In this document: positions 1 through 8,320 of the stretch, in pieces
Numbering within the stretch: the stretch's first letter is position 1
How the letters are laid out: every line of letters begins with the position of its first letter
NCBI GenBank assembly: GCA_019695305.1
Contig: JAIBAG010000002.1
Span: forward strand, 62,001 to 126,000
Reading direction: 5' to 3'
Length of the DNA stretch: 64,000 nt
Source of the DNA: a bacterium
Lineage (GTDB): Bacteria > UBA10199 > JAIBAG01
Notes under the pieces: model-generated
Database searches by the model: none
Told to the model about the DNA's origin: nothing
The model's input: only the letters and a program-made list of their open reading frames with translations
Made by a program: the position numbers and the translations under genes

Positions 1-344
1 TTGAGCCTCTTATTTTAGGTTTTCATTTCATTTTGTGCATTTTTTTAATTATCACCATTTTACTGCAAGCCGGTAAAGGGGCCGATATTGGGGCCGCTTT
101 TGGAGCCGGCAGCTCACAAACTTTATTTGGCGCTCGTGGCGCCGCTACTTTTTTATCCAAAATGACGGCTATTGCAGCCATTTTGTTTTTAGTAACTTCT
201 CTTACCTTATCGGGCATTCATAAAAACCGCTCCCTTAACGGTTTAGACATTTCAATGCCCGAAACACCAGCGGCCGATACCAATGCCGCACCCAAGGAAG
301 AACCAAAAGCTAGCGAAACAAAACCCGAGGATAAAAAAGAATAA
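1..344 (+). CDS. secG: Protein translocase subunit SecG (5' end cut off by window edge)
   Basis: SecG is the small membrane subunit of the SecYEG preprotein translocase. The reading frame is open to the left edge (frame of position 3), so the first few codons are outside the window; an internal TTG at 33 is not needed as a start. Visible residues show the first membrane helix, then the family hallmark [15 protein letters not shown] and [14 protein letters not shown], then a second helix ([15 protein letters not shown]). The C-terminal 40 residues are a hydrophilic Pro/Glu/Lys-rich tail, common in SecG. A tRNA-Leu gene begins 11 bases after the stop. Confidence 0.93.
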   Translation, partial: EPLILGFHFILCIFLIITILLQAGKGADIGAAFGAGSSQTLFGARGAATFLSKMTAIAAILFLVTSLTLSGIHKNRSLNGLDISMPETPAADTNAAPKEEPKASETKPEDKKE

Positions 345-355
345 TTTTTTTAAAA

Positions 356-437
356 GCCCAGGTGGTGGAATTGGTATACACGTGCGTTTAAGGGGCGTAT
401 GGGGAAACCCTTGCGGGTTCGAGTCCCGCCCTGGGCA
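356..437 (+). tRNA. tRNA-Leu (anticodon read as AAG; UAA is an alternative register)
   Basis: A cloverleaf can be folded by eye. The acceptor stem GCCCAGG (356-362) pairs perfectly with CCTGGGC (430-436), with A437 as discriminator. The D-arm GTGGAATTGGTATACAC and the T-arm CGGGTTCGAGTCCCG are typical, and the long variable arm (TGGGGAAACCCTTG region) marks class II, Leu. The best five-pair anticodon stem (TGCGT/GCGTA, one T-A, one C-G, one G-C and two G-T) gives loop TTAAGGG, that is anticodon AAG. Shifting by one gives TAA, with a G-G mismatch. CCA is not encoded. Confidence 0.93.
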
Positions 438-443
438 TATGCA

Positions 444-512
444 GGTGGATGGTGGATAGTGAATGGTGGATAGCAAGTCTTTCCATCCACTACCCACCAT
501 CCACCATCCACT
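444..512. repeat. Imperfect inverted repeat between tRNA-Leu and aguB
   Basis: The left arm, about 445-472, is built from GTGGATGGTGGATAGTG-like units. The right arm, about 483-511, is built from the complementary ACCATCCACCATCCAC units. The arms could fold into a long hairpin ending just before the aguB start. It may be a tRNA processing or termination structure or a short dispersed repeat; no T-run follows the right arm. Confidence 0.6.
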
Positions 513-516
513 CTCT

Positions 517-1389
517 ATGACTTCATCCACAGTCACATTAGGCTTAGTACAGATGAATTGCTCGGCAAACCCCGAGGAAAACCTCAATAAGGCCATTATT
601 AATATTGAAAAACTAGCCGATGCCGGATCACAAATTATTGCATTGCAAGAACTCTTTGGCAGCCTTTATTTTTGCCAAGAAAATAAGGACGATTATTTTA
701 AACTCGCCTCCCCTATTCCGGGTAAAGTAAGTGATGCGCTGTCATTAGTGGCTAAAAAGAAAAACATTGTGCTGGTAGCCTCTCTCTACGAAAACGATAA
801 CAATCAGTATTACAACACAGCCGTTATTTTTGATGCCGACGGCACACTTAAAACCAAATATCGCAAGTTGCACATTCCGGACGATTTAAAAAATCATTAT
901 TCCGAACTTTATTATTTTAAACCTGGCAACTTGCCGCTTCAAGCAACGCAAACCAAGTATGGCAAAATTGGTGTGCTTGTCTGCTGGGACCAATGGTATC
1001 CCGAACCGGCCCGTGCCTTGGCCGCAGATGGTGCTCAAATCATTTTTTATCCCACCGCTATCGGCTGGCCTCGCAAAGAACGAGAACAGGCCATTGGAAA
1101 AGCCGAATTTGAGGCCTGGGTTACCATGCAACGCTCGCATGCCATTGCTAACGGCGTTTTTGTAGCCGCCATCAACCGCGTGGGTCATGAAGATAATCTT
1201 AATTTTTGGGGTGGTTCTTTTGTAAGCGGTCCCTTTGGTGTGATTCAGCAACAATTAGGGCATGATGAAGAAGCCAACCTCATGGTTAAAATTGATTTGA
1301 ATGAATCGGATACGGTTAAAAAGGACTGGCCCTTTTTAAATTGCCGTCGTTTCAAATTAAACTCTCCCGGAGTATTTAAAGACTCATGA
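517..1389 (+). CDS. aguB: N-carbamoylputrescine amidase (nitrilase family)
   Basis: Hydrolyses N-carbamoylputrescine to putrescine, CO2 and ammonia, the last step of the agmatine route to putrescine. The carbon-nitrogen hydrolase fold is clear and the catalytic triad is visible: Glu45 (ALQELFG), Lys117 (KYRKLHIP) and Cys156 (GVLVCWDQWYPE). From ATG 517 it has 290 residues, the usual length. An upstream in-frame ATG at 463 would add 18 residues encoded by the inverted repeat, and these have no family counterpart, so ATG 517 was chosen. It overlaps aguA by 4 bases (ATGA), indicating translational coupling. Confidence 0.93.
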   Translation: MTSSTVTLGLVQMNCSANPEENLNKAIINIEKLADAGSQIIALQELFGSLYFCQENKDDYFKLASPIPGKVSDALSLVAKKKNIVLVASLYENDNNQYYNTAVIFDADGTLKTKYRKLHIPDDLKNHYSELYYFKPGNLPLQATQTKYGKIGVLVCWDQWYPEPARALAADGAQIIFYPTAIGWPRKEREQAIGKAEFEAWVTMQRSHAIANGVFVAAINRVGHEDNLNFWGGSFVSGPFGVIQQQLGHDEEANLMVKIDLNESDTVKKDWPFLNCRRFKLNSPGVFKDS

Positions 1390-2429
1390 GCACTCCTGCA
1401 TCCTTAGGCTACCACATGCCCGCCGAATGGGAACTTCATGAAGGAACCTGGATATCGTGGCCCCATAACGAAAACTCATTCCCTGGAAAAATTCATTTCA
1501 TTTCAAAGTTTTGGGTGGCTATTGCTAAAAACTTACATGAACACGAAAACATCCATATAAATGTAAAAGATAAGGAGATGGAAACAAGCATTAAAACCTT
1601 ACTTCAAGCCCAAAATGTGGACATGAATAAAATTTTTCTGCACCCCTTTGAAACCAACGATTGCTGGGCTCGCGATCATGGTCCAATTTTTATTGTTAGA
1701 AACAAGGACAACAAAAGAGAACTGGCGCTCACCGACTGGGAATTTAACATGTGGGGCGGTAAATACCCGCCTTGGGATTTAGATAACCAGATTCCTCAAA
1801 AAATAGCGAAGCTTTACAATATCCCCTCTTTCAGCCCCAAAATTGTGCTGGAAGGTGGATCTATTGATGTAAACGGCGCGGGTTGTTTACTAACCACCAA
1901 AACCTGCCTGTTAAACAAAAACCGTAACCCACACTTAAGCCAGGTTCAAATTGAACAATATTTAAAAGATTATTTGGGTGTAAAAAAGATTTTATGGCTA
2001 GGCGACGGCATTGCTGGTGACGACACCGACGGCCATGTAGACGATATCACGCGCTTTGTAGCCGCCGATACCATAGTGACGGCCATTGAAAACGATCCCA
2101 AAGACGACAACTTTAAACCTCTTCAGAAAAATTTGGAGCTCTTAAAAACATTTACCGATACCGAGGGCAAACCGTTCAAGATTATCACCATCCCCATGCC
2201 CAAGGGCCAATATGAAGGCGACACACGCATGCCGGCCAGCTATCTCAACTTTTATATTGGTAACGGCGCTGTTTTAGTACCTACATTTAACGATCCTAAT
2301 GATCAGGTGGCCTTAGATACTCTTCAAAAGCTCTTCCCAACCCGTAAAATTGTGGGCGTGTATGCTTACGATTTAGTATGGGGTTTTGGGGCTTTTCATT
2401 GCATTACGCAGCAGCAACCAAAACTCTAA
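1386..2429 (+). CDS. aguA: Agmatine deiminase
   Basis: Converts agmatine to N-carbamoylputrescine and ammonia, feeding AguB encoded just upstream. The 347-residue protein matches the peptidyl-arginine-deiminase-like fold of agmatine deiminases. Visible motifs are GYHMPAEWELHEGTWISWP at the N-terminus, NDCWARDHGP (about residues 93-102), GDDTDGHVDDITRF with the catalytic His/Asp, and the catalytic Cys339 in GAFHCITQQQP near the C-terminus. Order and overlap show a two-gene polyamine operon. No ornithine or arginine decarboxylase is visible in the window. Confidence 0.94.
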   Translation: MSTPASLGYHMPAEWELHEGTWISWPHNENSFPGKIHFISKFWVAIAKNLHEHENIHINVKDKEMETSIKTLLQAQNVDMNKIFLHPFETNDCWARDHGPIFIVRNKDNKRELALTDWEFNMWGGKYPPWDLDNQIPQKIAKLYNIPSFSPKIVLEGGSIDVNGAGCLLTTKTCLLNKNRNPHLSQVQIEQYLKDYLGVKKILWLGDGIAGDDTDGHVDDITRFVAADTIVTAIENDPKDDNFKPLQKNLELLKTFTDTEGKPFKIITIPMPKGQYEGDTRMPASYLNFYIGNGAVLVPTFNDPNDQVALDTLQKLFPTRKIVGVYAYDLVWGFGAFHCITQQQPKL

Positions 2430-2464
2430 AAATTCCAATCCAAACTCAACTCTCCCTCACTCTT

Positions 2465-2628
2465 CTTTTTCAGCCATAGTGATTTTTTATTTTTTCTAAA
2501 AGTATACGGTCCACCTCTAAGTCCCCACCCTTCCATCTAAAGTCATTGGGTCAGAACTTGTGGGGACGTAATATAATAGAGACCATTAGACTTTTAGAAA
2601 AAATAAAAAATCACTCTGGCTGAAAAAG
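2465..2628. repeat. Composite hairpin element with 38-base terminal inverted arms
   Basis: Arms 2465-2502 and 2591-2628 are complementary with a single mismatch, AT-rich, and carry T-runs on both strands. The 88-base interior holds a nested inverted pair GTCCCCAC (about 2520-2527) and GTGGGGAC (about 2569-2576). The element fills the gap between the convergent aguA and CPBP genes and ends exactly at the CPBP stop codon. It may serve as a bidirectional terminator or be a non-autonomous palindromic element. An element of similar layout is at 56759-56905. Confidence 0.8.
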
Positions 2629-3270
2629 TTAACGCAAATAAGCCCAATAAGCCCATTGTGCAAACACATTGCATGCCGCATGAAACAAAACAGAGGCCCA
2701 GATGGTTTTTGTTTTTTCAAACAACCACCCAAATAACAAGGAAGGAAAAAAGATAAGAATATGCCACCACTGAATAGTAATAATACTATGAGATAATGCA
2801 AAAATAAGACTGGTAACAGGCAATGCTAAGCCCACAGGAACGCCTATAATAGGGCGCCGCAAGGTAAAAACCCCGTTTAATTTATTTTGCAAAAACCCTC
2901 TAAAAAAGAATTCTTCCGGCAAACCTACCACAATCAATTGATAAAAAATAAACTCACCCAAGCGGGGCACAGCCTTCCCTGTATAGCCATTTCCCAAAAA
3001 ATGCTGGTATCCATGATTAACCACAACAGCAATGGGAAAAATAATAAGAGAAACAATAAAAAACCACTTAAACGCGCTAAAAAGTTTTTTGGTATCCAGC
3101 ACATCATATTGAGAGCGATCCTTATTTTGAAGGGCAATCACCAAAGGGGCGTACAACAAAATAACCGCCGTAAACACGGCTTTATTAGCCACCACAAAAG
3201 AAAGAGGAATAAAATCGAGGGTCTTAATTAAGGCAATAACTACAAACCAGATGAAAACTAATTTTTTCAT
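2629..3270 (-). CDS. CPBP-family intramembrane glutamic protease; candidate myxosortase
   Basis: A 213-residue polytopic membrane protein of the CAAX/CPBP (Rce1-like, ABI) family. The active-site motif is GLPEEFFFRGFLQNKL (EExxxR), followed by the conserved His segments ALSHSIITIQWWH and LFHAACNVFAQW. Members process prenylated proteins or peptides. Some, the myxosortases, are predicted to process Cys-containing C-terminal sorting signals of the MYXO-CTERM type. Here the gene overlaps lgt by 4 bases at the end of an ileS-lspA-lgt operon (lipoprotein maturation), and two proteins with MYXO-CTERM-like Cys tails lie at 13.6-20 kb. Family assignment is firm; the myxosortase role is inference. Confidence 0.85.
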   Translation of the reverse strand: MKKLVFIWFVVIALIKTLDFIPLSFVVANKAVFTAVILLYAPLVIALQNKDRSQYDVLDTKKLFSAFKWFFIVSLIIFPIAVVVNHGYQHFLGNGYTGKAVPRLGEFIFYQLIVVGLPEEFFFRGFLQNKLNGVFTLRRPIIGVPVGLALPVTSLIFALSHSIITIQWWHILIFFPSLLFGWLFEKTKTIWASVLFHAACNVFAQWAYWAYLR

Positions 3271-4046
3271 TGTTGCACATTAAAGCTTTCGGAATGGGTA
3301 TGAATTTTATGATACCGCCTTAGAAGTAACGCCAACATCCCTACAATACTTAAAAAAACAAGACTGGTAATTTGAGATGTAGAAAGCATGCCGTTTAAAT
3401 ACACGCCCCTATCCGTATCGCCACGCAGATATTCAATCAAAAAGCGCATGATGGGGTAAGCTGTGAAAAATACCAACGCCAACCAACCGTCTGTTTTTTT
3501 CCGTTTGTCCACCCAATGCAAAATAAGAAACGTGATAATAGCATTACACATGTCGTAAATTTGAGTAGCATGCAGCGCGATACCTGGAAAATCATGTCCT
3601 GCATCGCTTGCTGGATTATTAAAAACAAGGTGAAGAGGAAAATGTGTGGGCTTTCCATAGCAGCATCCAGCGCCAATACAACCCACGCGTACAAAAAACA
3701 CAATAATGGGACCAGCAAAAGCAATGAGATCAACATACTTAAGAAGTGGCAATTTTTTAAGCTTTACATATATAATGGTAGTAAGCGCCAAACCAATAAA
3801 AACACCATAGCCAACAAAACCACCCTGCCAAAAATAAAAAACACGGATGGGATCCTCCCAATAATAACCTGGGTATTCGAAAAAAATATGAAATAAACGG
3901 GCCCCAATCACACCAAAAATAGTGCCATAAAGTGAAAGGTCGAGAACAGCAATTTGCGAAAGTCCTCTTTTGGGTGCCAGGTAATAAATATAAAAGGTTG
4001 CAGCCAATGAGGCCACCATCACCATAAAAAAGAAAGTGGGGATCAC
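3267..4046 (-). CDS. lgt: Prolipoprotein diacylglyceryl transferase
   Basis: Transfers diacylglycerol from phosphatidylglycerol to the lipobox cysteine of prolipoproteins in the inner membrane. The 259-residue protein has the expected several membrane segments. Conserved stretches include GARLFHIFFEYPGYYWEDP, GGFVGYGVFIGL, the RVGCIGAGCCYGKPTHFP loop that replaces the usual RxGNFxNGE signature region, ALHATQIYDM, and RFLIEYLRGDTDRG. The gene follows lspA by 42 bases and overlaps the CPBP protease gene. The variant Cys-containing signature resembles the shorter second type of Lgt-like enzymes, so substrate range is less certain than the family. Confidence 0.88.
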   Translation of the reverse strand: MIPTFFFMVMVASLAATFYIYYLAPKRGLSQIAVLDLSLYGTIFGVIGARLFHIFFEYPGYYWEDPIRVFYFWQGGFVGYGVFIGLALTTIIYVKLKKLPLLKYVDLIAFAGPIIVFFVRVGCIGAGCCYGKPTHFPLHLVFNNPASDAGHDFPGIALHATQIYDMCNAIITFLILHWVDKRKKTDGWLALVFFTAYPIMRFLIEYLRGDTDRGVYLNGMLSTSQITSLVFLSIVGMLALLLRRYHKIHTHSESFNVQQ

Positions 4047-4088
4047 AACGGTTTTATAATTGATAATGAATGGAAACGTAAATTCTCC

Positions 4089-4610
4089 TTAACTTTTTGA
4101 TCTCACCATTGTGTAAAGAAGCAAAACAACACCGCAACTAATAGCCATGTCGGCAACATTAAAAGCCGGCCATGTAAGATCAAAGAATACATGTTTTCCT
4201 AGTAAAGAGAAAGAGGCAGTTTTATTTTGCCAATGGAAAGATAAAAAATCAACAACCGACCCTCTAAAAATGCGATCGGTTAAATTGCCAATAGCCCCAC
4301 TAAACACCATACCCACAGCTACAATAGACAGTTTATCCGATGATTTAAGCTGCTTTAAAAAAGAATATAAAAAAGCAATGGCCACACCTGAAAGAACATA
4401 AAAGAATATATCTCTTAAATGTGAATCCCAAGCCGCCAAAAAACCAAAAGCCGCCCCCCTATTACGCACATGCACCAAATCAAAATAACCGGGGATGATG
4501 ACTTTTGAAGCTCCAAAAGTAAAATATTTAACAATAAGTGCCTTGGTAATTTGATCGAGAATATAAATGGGAGGAAAAACCAAAAGAATTTTTTTGATTT
4601 TATGGAGCAT
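4089..4610 (-). CDS. lspA: Lipoprotein signal peptidase (signal peptidase II)
   Basis: Cleaves the signal peptide of diacylated prolipoproteins before the lipobox Cys. The 173-residue aspartic membrane protease has four membrane segments. The two catalytic Asp motifs are visible: GNLTDRIFRGSVVDF and FNVADMAISCGV. The N-terminal DQITKALIVKYF and RNRGAAFGFL segments are also typical. The start codon overlaps the ileS stop by one base (TGATG), so it is co-translated with ileS, a common arrangement. Confidence 0.95.
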   Translation of the reverse strand: MLHKIKKILLVFPPIYILDQITKALIVKYFTFGASKVIIPGYFDLVHVRNRGAAFGFLAAWDSHLRDIFFYVLSGVAIAFLYSFLKQLKSSDKLSIVAVGMVFSGAIGNLTDRIFRGSVVDFLSFHWQNKTASFSLLGKHVFFDLTWPAFNVADMAISCGVVLLLYTMVRSKS

Positions 4611-7450
4611 CAGCTCACCGCCTCTTCGCAGCGTTTACATACGGTAGGATGAACACCGGAAGCACCTACATCTGTTTTATAGTTCCAGCAACGCTCACAT
4701 TTCTTACCCTGGGCAGGAACCACCTGAATAACCAGTTGCGGAACATTCTTACTTTCAAATCCAGAAACGGCTTTGGCGTCTTTAATTTCTACTTGAGACA
4801 CGATGAGGATTTGCGTCCAGTCGGCTTCATATTTTTGAATAAACGATAACGTTTCTCCGCCACCACCCAACAACACTTTGGCATCGAGCGGATGTCCAAT
4901 TTCTTTTTTCTTACGAGCTTCTTCCAAGACTTTTAACACTTCATCACGAATACGCCCGATACGTTCCCAACGTTCGGTAATTTCCTTATTTTTCCATTCT
5001 TCATTAATAGCTAACTTATCTACCAAAAAGATACTGCTCGCATCCGTTTTAGTTTTGGGCATAAAACCCCAAATTTCTTCGGAGGTAAATGACAGGATGG
5101 GCGCCATGAGCGGTAACACTAAACGTAGGATATCGTACATGGTGGATTGTGCCGAACGACGCAAGGCACCACCGGCACGATCGCAATAGAGACGATCTTT
5201 TAAAATATCAAGATACAAAGCCGAAAGTTCAACGGTAAAAAACTTATTAAGGCTGTGATGCACAACATGGAATTCGTAGTCGTCATAGGCCTTTTCCATT
5301 TTTTCGGCAACGGTTGCGGCCATCGATAAAGCATAACGGTCAATTTCTTCGCGCTTGGCATATGGAACCAAATCAGTATCGGGATTAAAATCGTACAAAT
5401 TCCCCAACATAAAACGACACGTGTTGCGGATTTTTCGGTACACTTCGGCCAAAACTTTAATGATTTCGTCCGATACACGGATATCGTTTCGATAATCTTC
5501 GGCCGCTACCCACAAACGCAACAGCTCGGCCCCCGTTTCGGATAAGATTTTTTCGGGTGGCACATAATTTTTAGCCGATTTGGAATATTTTTTTCCCTGT
5601 CCATCCACCACAAATCCGTGCGTAAGGCATGTTTTGTACGGGGAACGATCGCGCGTGGCCATAGAGGTAAGAAGCGAAGAATGAAACCAACCTCGATGTT
5701 GATCGGAGCCTTCTAAATACAAATCGGCGGGGGAACTAAGCCCACTAAAGCGTTCCAATACGGCTGCGTGTGTAACACCAGAATCAAACCAAACATCCAA
5801 AATACTTTTTTCTTTTTCAAACTCAACGCTACCACACTCACAAGTAGTACCCTGGGGCAATAACGGGCCAGTTGCGCGCCACCAGGCATCGGCACCTTCT
5901 TTTTCAAACGCCGCTACAATAAAAGCGCCCGATTTTTCGTCTAAATGCACTTTGTGGCATTTTTTACAGGTATGCACCGGAATAGGAACACCCCAAATAC
6001 GCTGGCGCGATAAACACCAATCGGGGCGCGATTCAATCATGCCATAAATACGTTCGCGCCCCCACGAGGGAACCCATTTAATATTGCCGGTAATAGTGCG
6101 TAGTGTTTTTTTGCGTAAATCGTTGTGAGCCAGCGAGCAAAACCATTGTTCGGTAGCGCGAAAAATAACAGGGTTTTTACAACGCCAGCAATGTGGATAT
6201 TTATGCTTGAGCATTTGCCCCGGGGGATTGAGCAAAATTTTTTGTTCGGCCAAATATTTTACAATTTCGTTATTGGCCTTTTTAATAAAAAGACCTTCCC
6301 AACTGCGAATAGCCGGGTCGCGCGCGGTTTCTAGAGAACCTACCATCAGTTTTCCCTGGGCATCTATGGGGCATAAAGTTTCTAAGCCAAACTTTTGACC
6401 AATCACATAATCTTCTTGACCATGACCCGGTGCAATATGCACCACACCAGTGCCTGCTTCGGTGGTTACATGAAAACCTTCCACTACTTTTGAATTGCGT
6501 TTTAAAAAAGGATGAGAGGCTATCAAATCGTGGCTTAAAAGTTCAGTTCCCGAATAAGAAGCCACAATTTCCTGTTTTCCAATAAACTCGATGTCTTTTA
6601 AAAACGTAGTCAGTAAATTTTCGGCTACAATATAATAGTCATCGTCTATTTTAATACTCACGTAACAAATGTCTAAGCCCAACGCCAAACCTAGGTTAGC
6701 CGGCAAGGTCCACGGGGTAGTTGTCCAAATTACAAAATATACATTTTTTCCCGTAAACGATTTGTCTTCATCGTTCAGTTTTTCGGGGTTATTAATTTTA
6801 AATTTTACGTAAATGGAAGGGGACGATAATTCTTCGTACTCTACTTCGGCTTCAGCTAATGCCGTGTTACAGGATGTACACCAGTATACGGGCTTTTTAC
6901 CCTGATACACATAACCCTGACTATACAGTTTTACAAATTCACGGGCAATATCGGCTTCAAATTGGTTAGTGAGGGTTAAATACGGACGGTCCCATTCGGC
7001 AAAAATACCCAGGCGTTTAAACTCATCTTTTTGAAAATTAATAAAACGGTGAGCATAAGTACGGCAAGCCTCGCGGCGCACCAAGGGGTTGTGAACCTGT
7101 TCGGGAGGCAAGTTGGCTTCGGTAAGTTCTTTAACAGCGCCCAATTCAATAGGAAGCCCATGGCAATCCCAGCCCGGAACAAAAGGTGCATAAGCACCGC
7201 TAATATTTTTATATTTGATAATAATATCTTTTAAAACTTTATTAAGAATATGCCCAAAGTGGATGTGCCCGTTGGCATACGGAGGGCCATCATGCAAAAT
7301 AAAACTGGGTTTCTTTTCATTTTTAGCAAGCAGCTTTTTGTAAGTGCCTTCTTTTTCCCAACGCTCCAAAAATTGAGGTTCACGCTTGGGGAGCTCGGCC
7401 TTCATAGGAAAATCGGTTTTAGGAAGATTTAAAGTTGCCTTATAATCCAT
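4610..7450 (-). CDS. ileS: Isoleucine--tRNA ligase
   Basis: Charges tRNA-Ile. The 946-residue class I synthetase has the HIGH motif in HGPPYANGHIHFGH (about residues 55-68), a CP1 editing domain (GTGVVHIAPGHGQEDY), the KMSKS equivalent GKKYSKSAKNYVPP (about residue 620) and a C-terminal zinc finger with CERCWNY...VCKRCEEAVS. It heads the ileS-lspA-lgt-CPBP operon. No T-box leader is evident in the short region between it and the divergent gene at 7614. Confidence 0.97.
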   Translation of the reverse strand: MDYKATLNLPKTDFPMKAELPKREPQFLERWEKEGTYKKLLAKNEKKPSFILHDGPPYANGHIHFGHILNKVLKDIIIKYKNISGAYAPFVPGWDCHGLPIELGAVKELTEANLPPEQVHNPLVRREACRTYAHRFINFQKDEFKRLGIFAEWDRPYLTLTNQFEADIAREFVKLYSQGYVYQGKKPVYWCTSCNTALAEAEVEYEELSSPSIYVKFKINNPEKLNDEDKSFTGKNVYFVIWTTTPWTLPANLGLALGLDICYVSIKIDDDYYIVAENLLTTFLKDIEFIGKQEIVASYSGTELLSHDLIASHPFLKRNSKVVEGFHVTTEAGTGVVHIAPGHGQEDYVIGQKFGLETLCPIDAQGKLMVGSLETARDPAIRSWEGLFIKKANNEIVKYLAEQKILLNPPGQMLKHKYPHCWRCKNPVIFRATEQWFCSLAHNDLRKKTLRTITGNIKWVPSWGRERIYGMIESRPDWCLSRQRIWGVPIPVHTCKKCHKVHLDEKSGAFIVAAFEKEGADAWWRATGPLLPQGTTCECGSVEFEKEKSILDVWFDSGVTHAAVLERFSGLSSPADLYLEGSDQHRGWFHSSLLTSMATRDRSPYKTCLTHGFVVDGQGKKYSKSAKNYVPPEKILSETGAELLRLWVAAEDYRNDIRVSDEIIKVLAEVYRKIRNTCRFMLGNLYDFNPDTDLVPYAKREEIDRYALSMAATVAEKMEKAYDDYEFHVVHHSLNKFFTVELSALYLDILKDRLYCDRAGGALRRSAQSTMYDILRLVLPLMAPILSFTSEEIWGFMPKTKTDASSIFLVDKLAINEEWKNKEITERWERIGRIRDEVLKVLEEARKKKEIGHPLDAKVLLGGGGETLSFIQKYEADWTQILIVSQVEIKDAKAVSGFESKNVPQLVIQVVPAQGKKCERCWNYKTDVGASGVHPTVCKRCEEAVS

Positions 7451-7613
7451 AGGAAACTCACAAAATCATAGTTTATCAATCCTTGTCAAACATTATGATT
7501 TTATTCCTGTTATTGGCGTTTTATCAATTAAGGAAGCAATCCCATTCTTCCCTTTACAAAGCCCCGTGAAGGGGGTAAGTCTTTTCACTGTCTTATTAAA
7601 GAAGGAGGTTCTT
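7451..7613. promoter_or_regulatory. Divergent intergenic region between ileS and zinc-ribbon gene
   Basis: This 163-base gap separates two divergent start codons and must carry promoters for both directions. I see a strong ribosome-binding site AAGGAGG (7602-7608) for the plus-strand gene, but no riboswitch or clear consensus promoter that I could defend. Confidence 0.4.
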
Positions 7614-8312
7614 TTGAAAGATGAATTTATTAAATTGGCCGAGCTGTCCAAGCTTGACGCCGAAATTGTGGAAATTCTCGACATCATCGAAGACACTCCC
7701 CGCCTGATTACCAACTTAAATCAGGAAATTTCTAAAATTGAGAGTCCCATTACCCTGCTTACCAAAGAACTAGACCAGGCCATTACACAAAAAAAAGGAA
7801 ATGATTTTAGCCTTACCGAAAAAAAGGAATGGGTTGCCTCGCGAGAAGCCAAAAGTAAAGAAATTAAAACCAATAAAGAATATCATGCCGCTCTTAAAGA
7901 GGTAAATGACGGCCAACGCCTTATTGCAAAGCTGGAAGAAGAGAACAAAACTTTAGAAGCCATCATTGAAGAAAAAAACCAAAAAATTGCTGCATTAAAA
8001 GAAGAAATCACACAAAAATCAGCGGCTATCCGCGAACAAATTGCCCAACACGAAGCGGCTGTAGCTCAAAGTCGCAGCGAAGCCGATGGCAAAATGAAAA
8101 ACAGGGATGAGTTTGAAAAAAGTATAAGCCCTGTTCTTATTAAAAAATACAAATCTATTTTTCAACGTGTAAAACCTGCCTTATCTTTGGCAGCGCAGGG
8201 TTTGTGCACCGAATGCAACACGCGCATTCCTCCCCAACTTTTTATAGAGCTTCAAAAACCGGATGTTCTTAAATCGTGCCCACAATGTCACCGTATTTTG
8301 TTTTTAGGATAA
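7614..8312 (+). CDS. Coiled-coil protein with C-terminal C4 zinc ribbon
   Basis: A 232-residue protein of the widespread zinc-ribbon/coiled-coil hairpin family (CT398-like, zf-RING_7 type). Residues 1 to about 185 form a long charged antiparallel coiled coil. The C-terminus holds a zinc ribbon with CxxC pairs GLCTECNTRIPP and KSCPQCHRILF. The TTG at 7614 is the best start because AAGGAGG lies 5 bases upstream; an ATG at 7566 would add 16 residues without family support. The function of the family is not settled; an association with nucleic acid or flagellar/secretion components has been suggested for relatives. Confidence 0.85.
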   Translation: MKDEFIKLAELSKLDAEIVEILDIIEDTPRLITNLNQEISKIESPITLLTKELDQAITQKKGNDFSLTEKKEWVASREAKSKEIKTNKEYHAALKEVNDGQRLIAKLEEENKTLEAIIEEKNQKIAALKEEITQKSAAIREQIAQHEAAVAQSRSEADGKMKNRDEFEKSISPVLIKKYKSIFQRVKPALSLAAQGLCTECNTRIPPQLFIELQKPDVLKSCPQCHRILFLG

Positions 8313-8320
8313 AAATGGAA

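Noticed and set aside
33-35. TTG as the start of secG
   Set aside because: The frame stays open with SecG-like residues to the window edge, so the real start is outside.
463-516. Longer N-terminus for aguB
   Set aside because: These 18 codons are in the inverted repeat and have no counterpart in the family.
2465-2628. Integron attC site
   Set aside because: The arms lack the RYYYAAC and GTTRRRY core ends and no integrase or cassette array is present.
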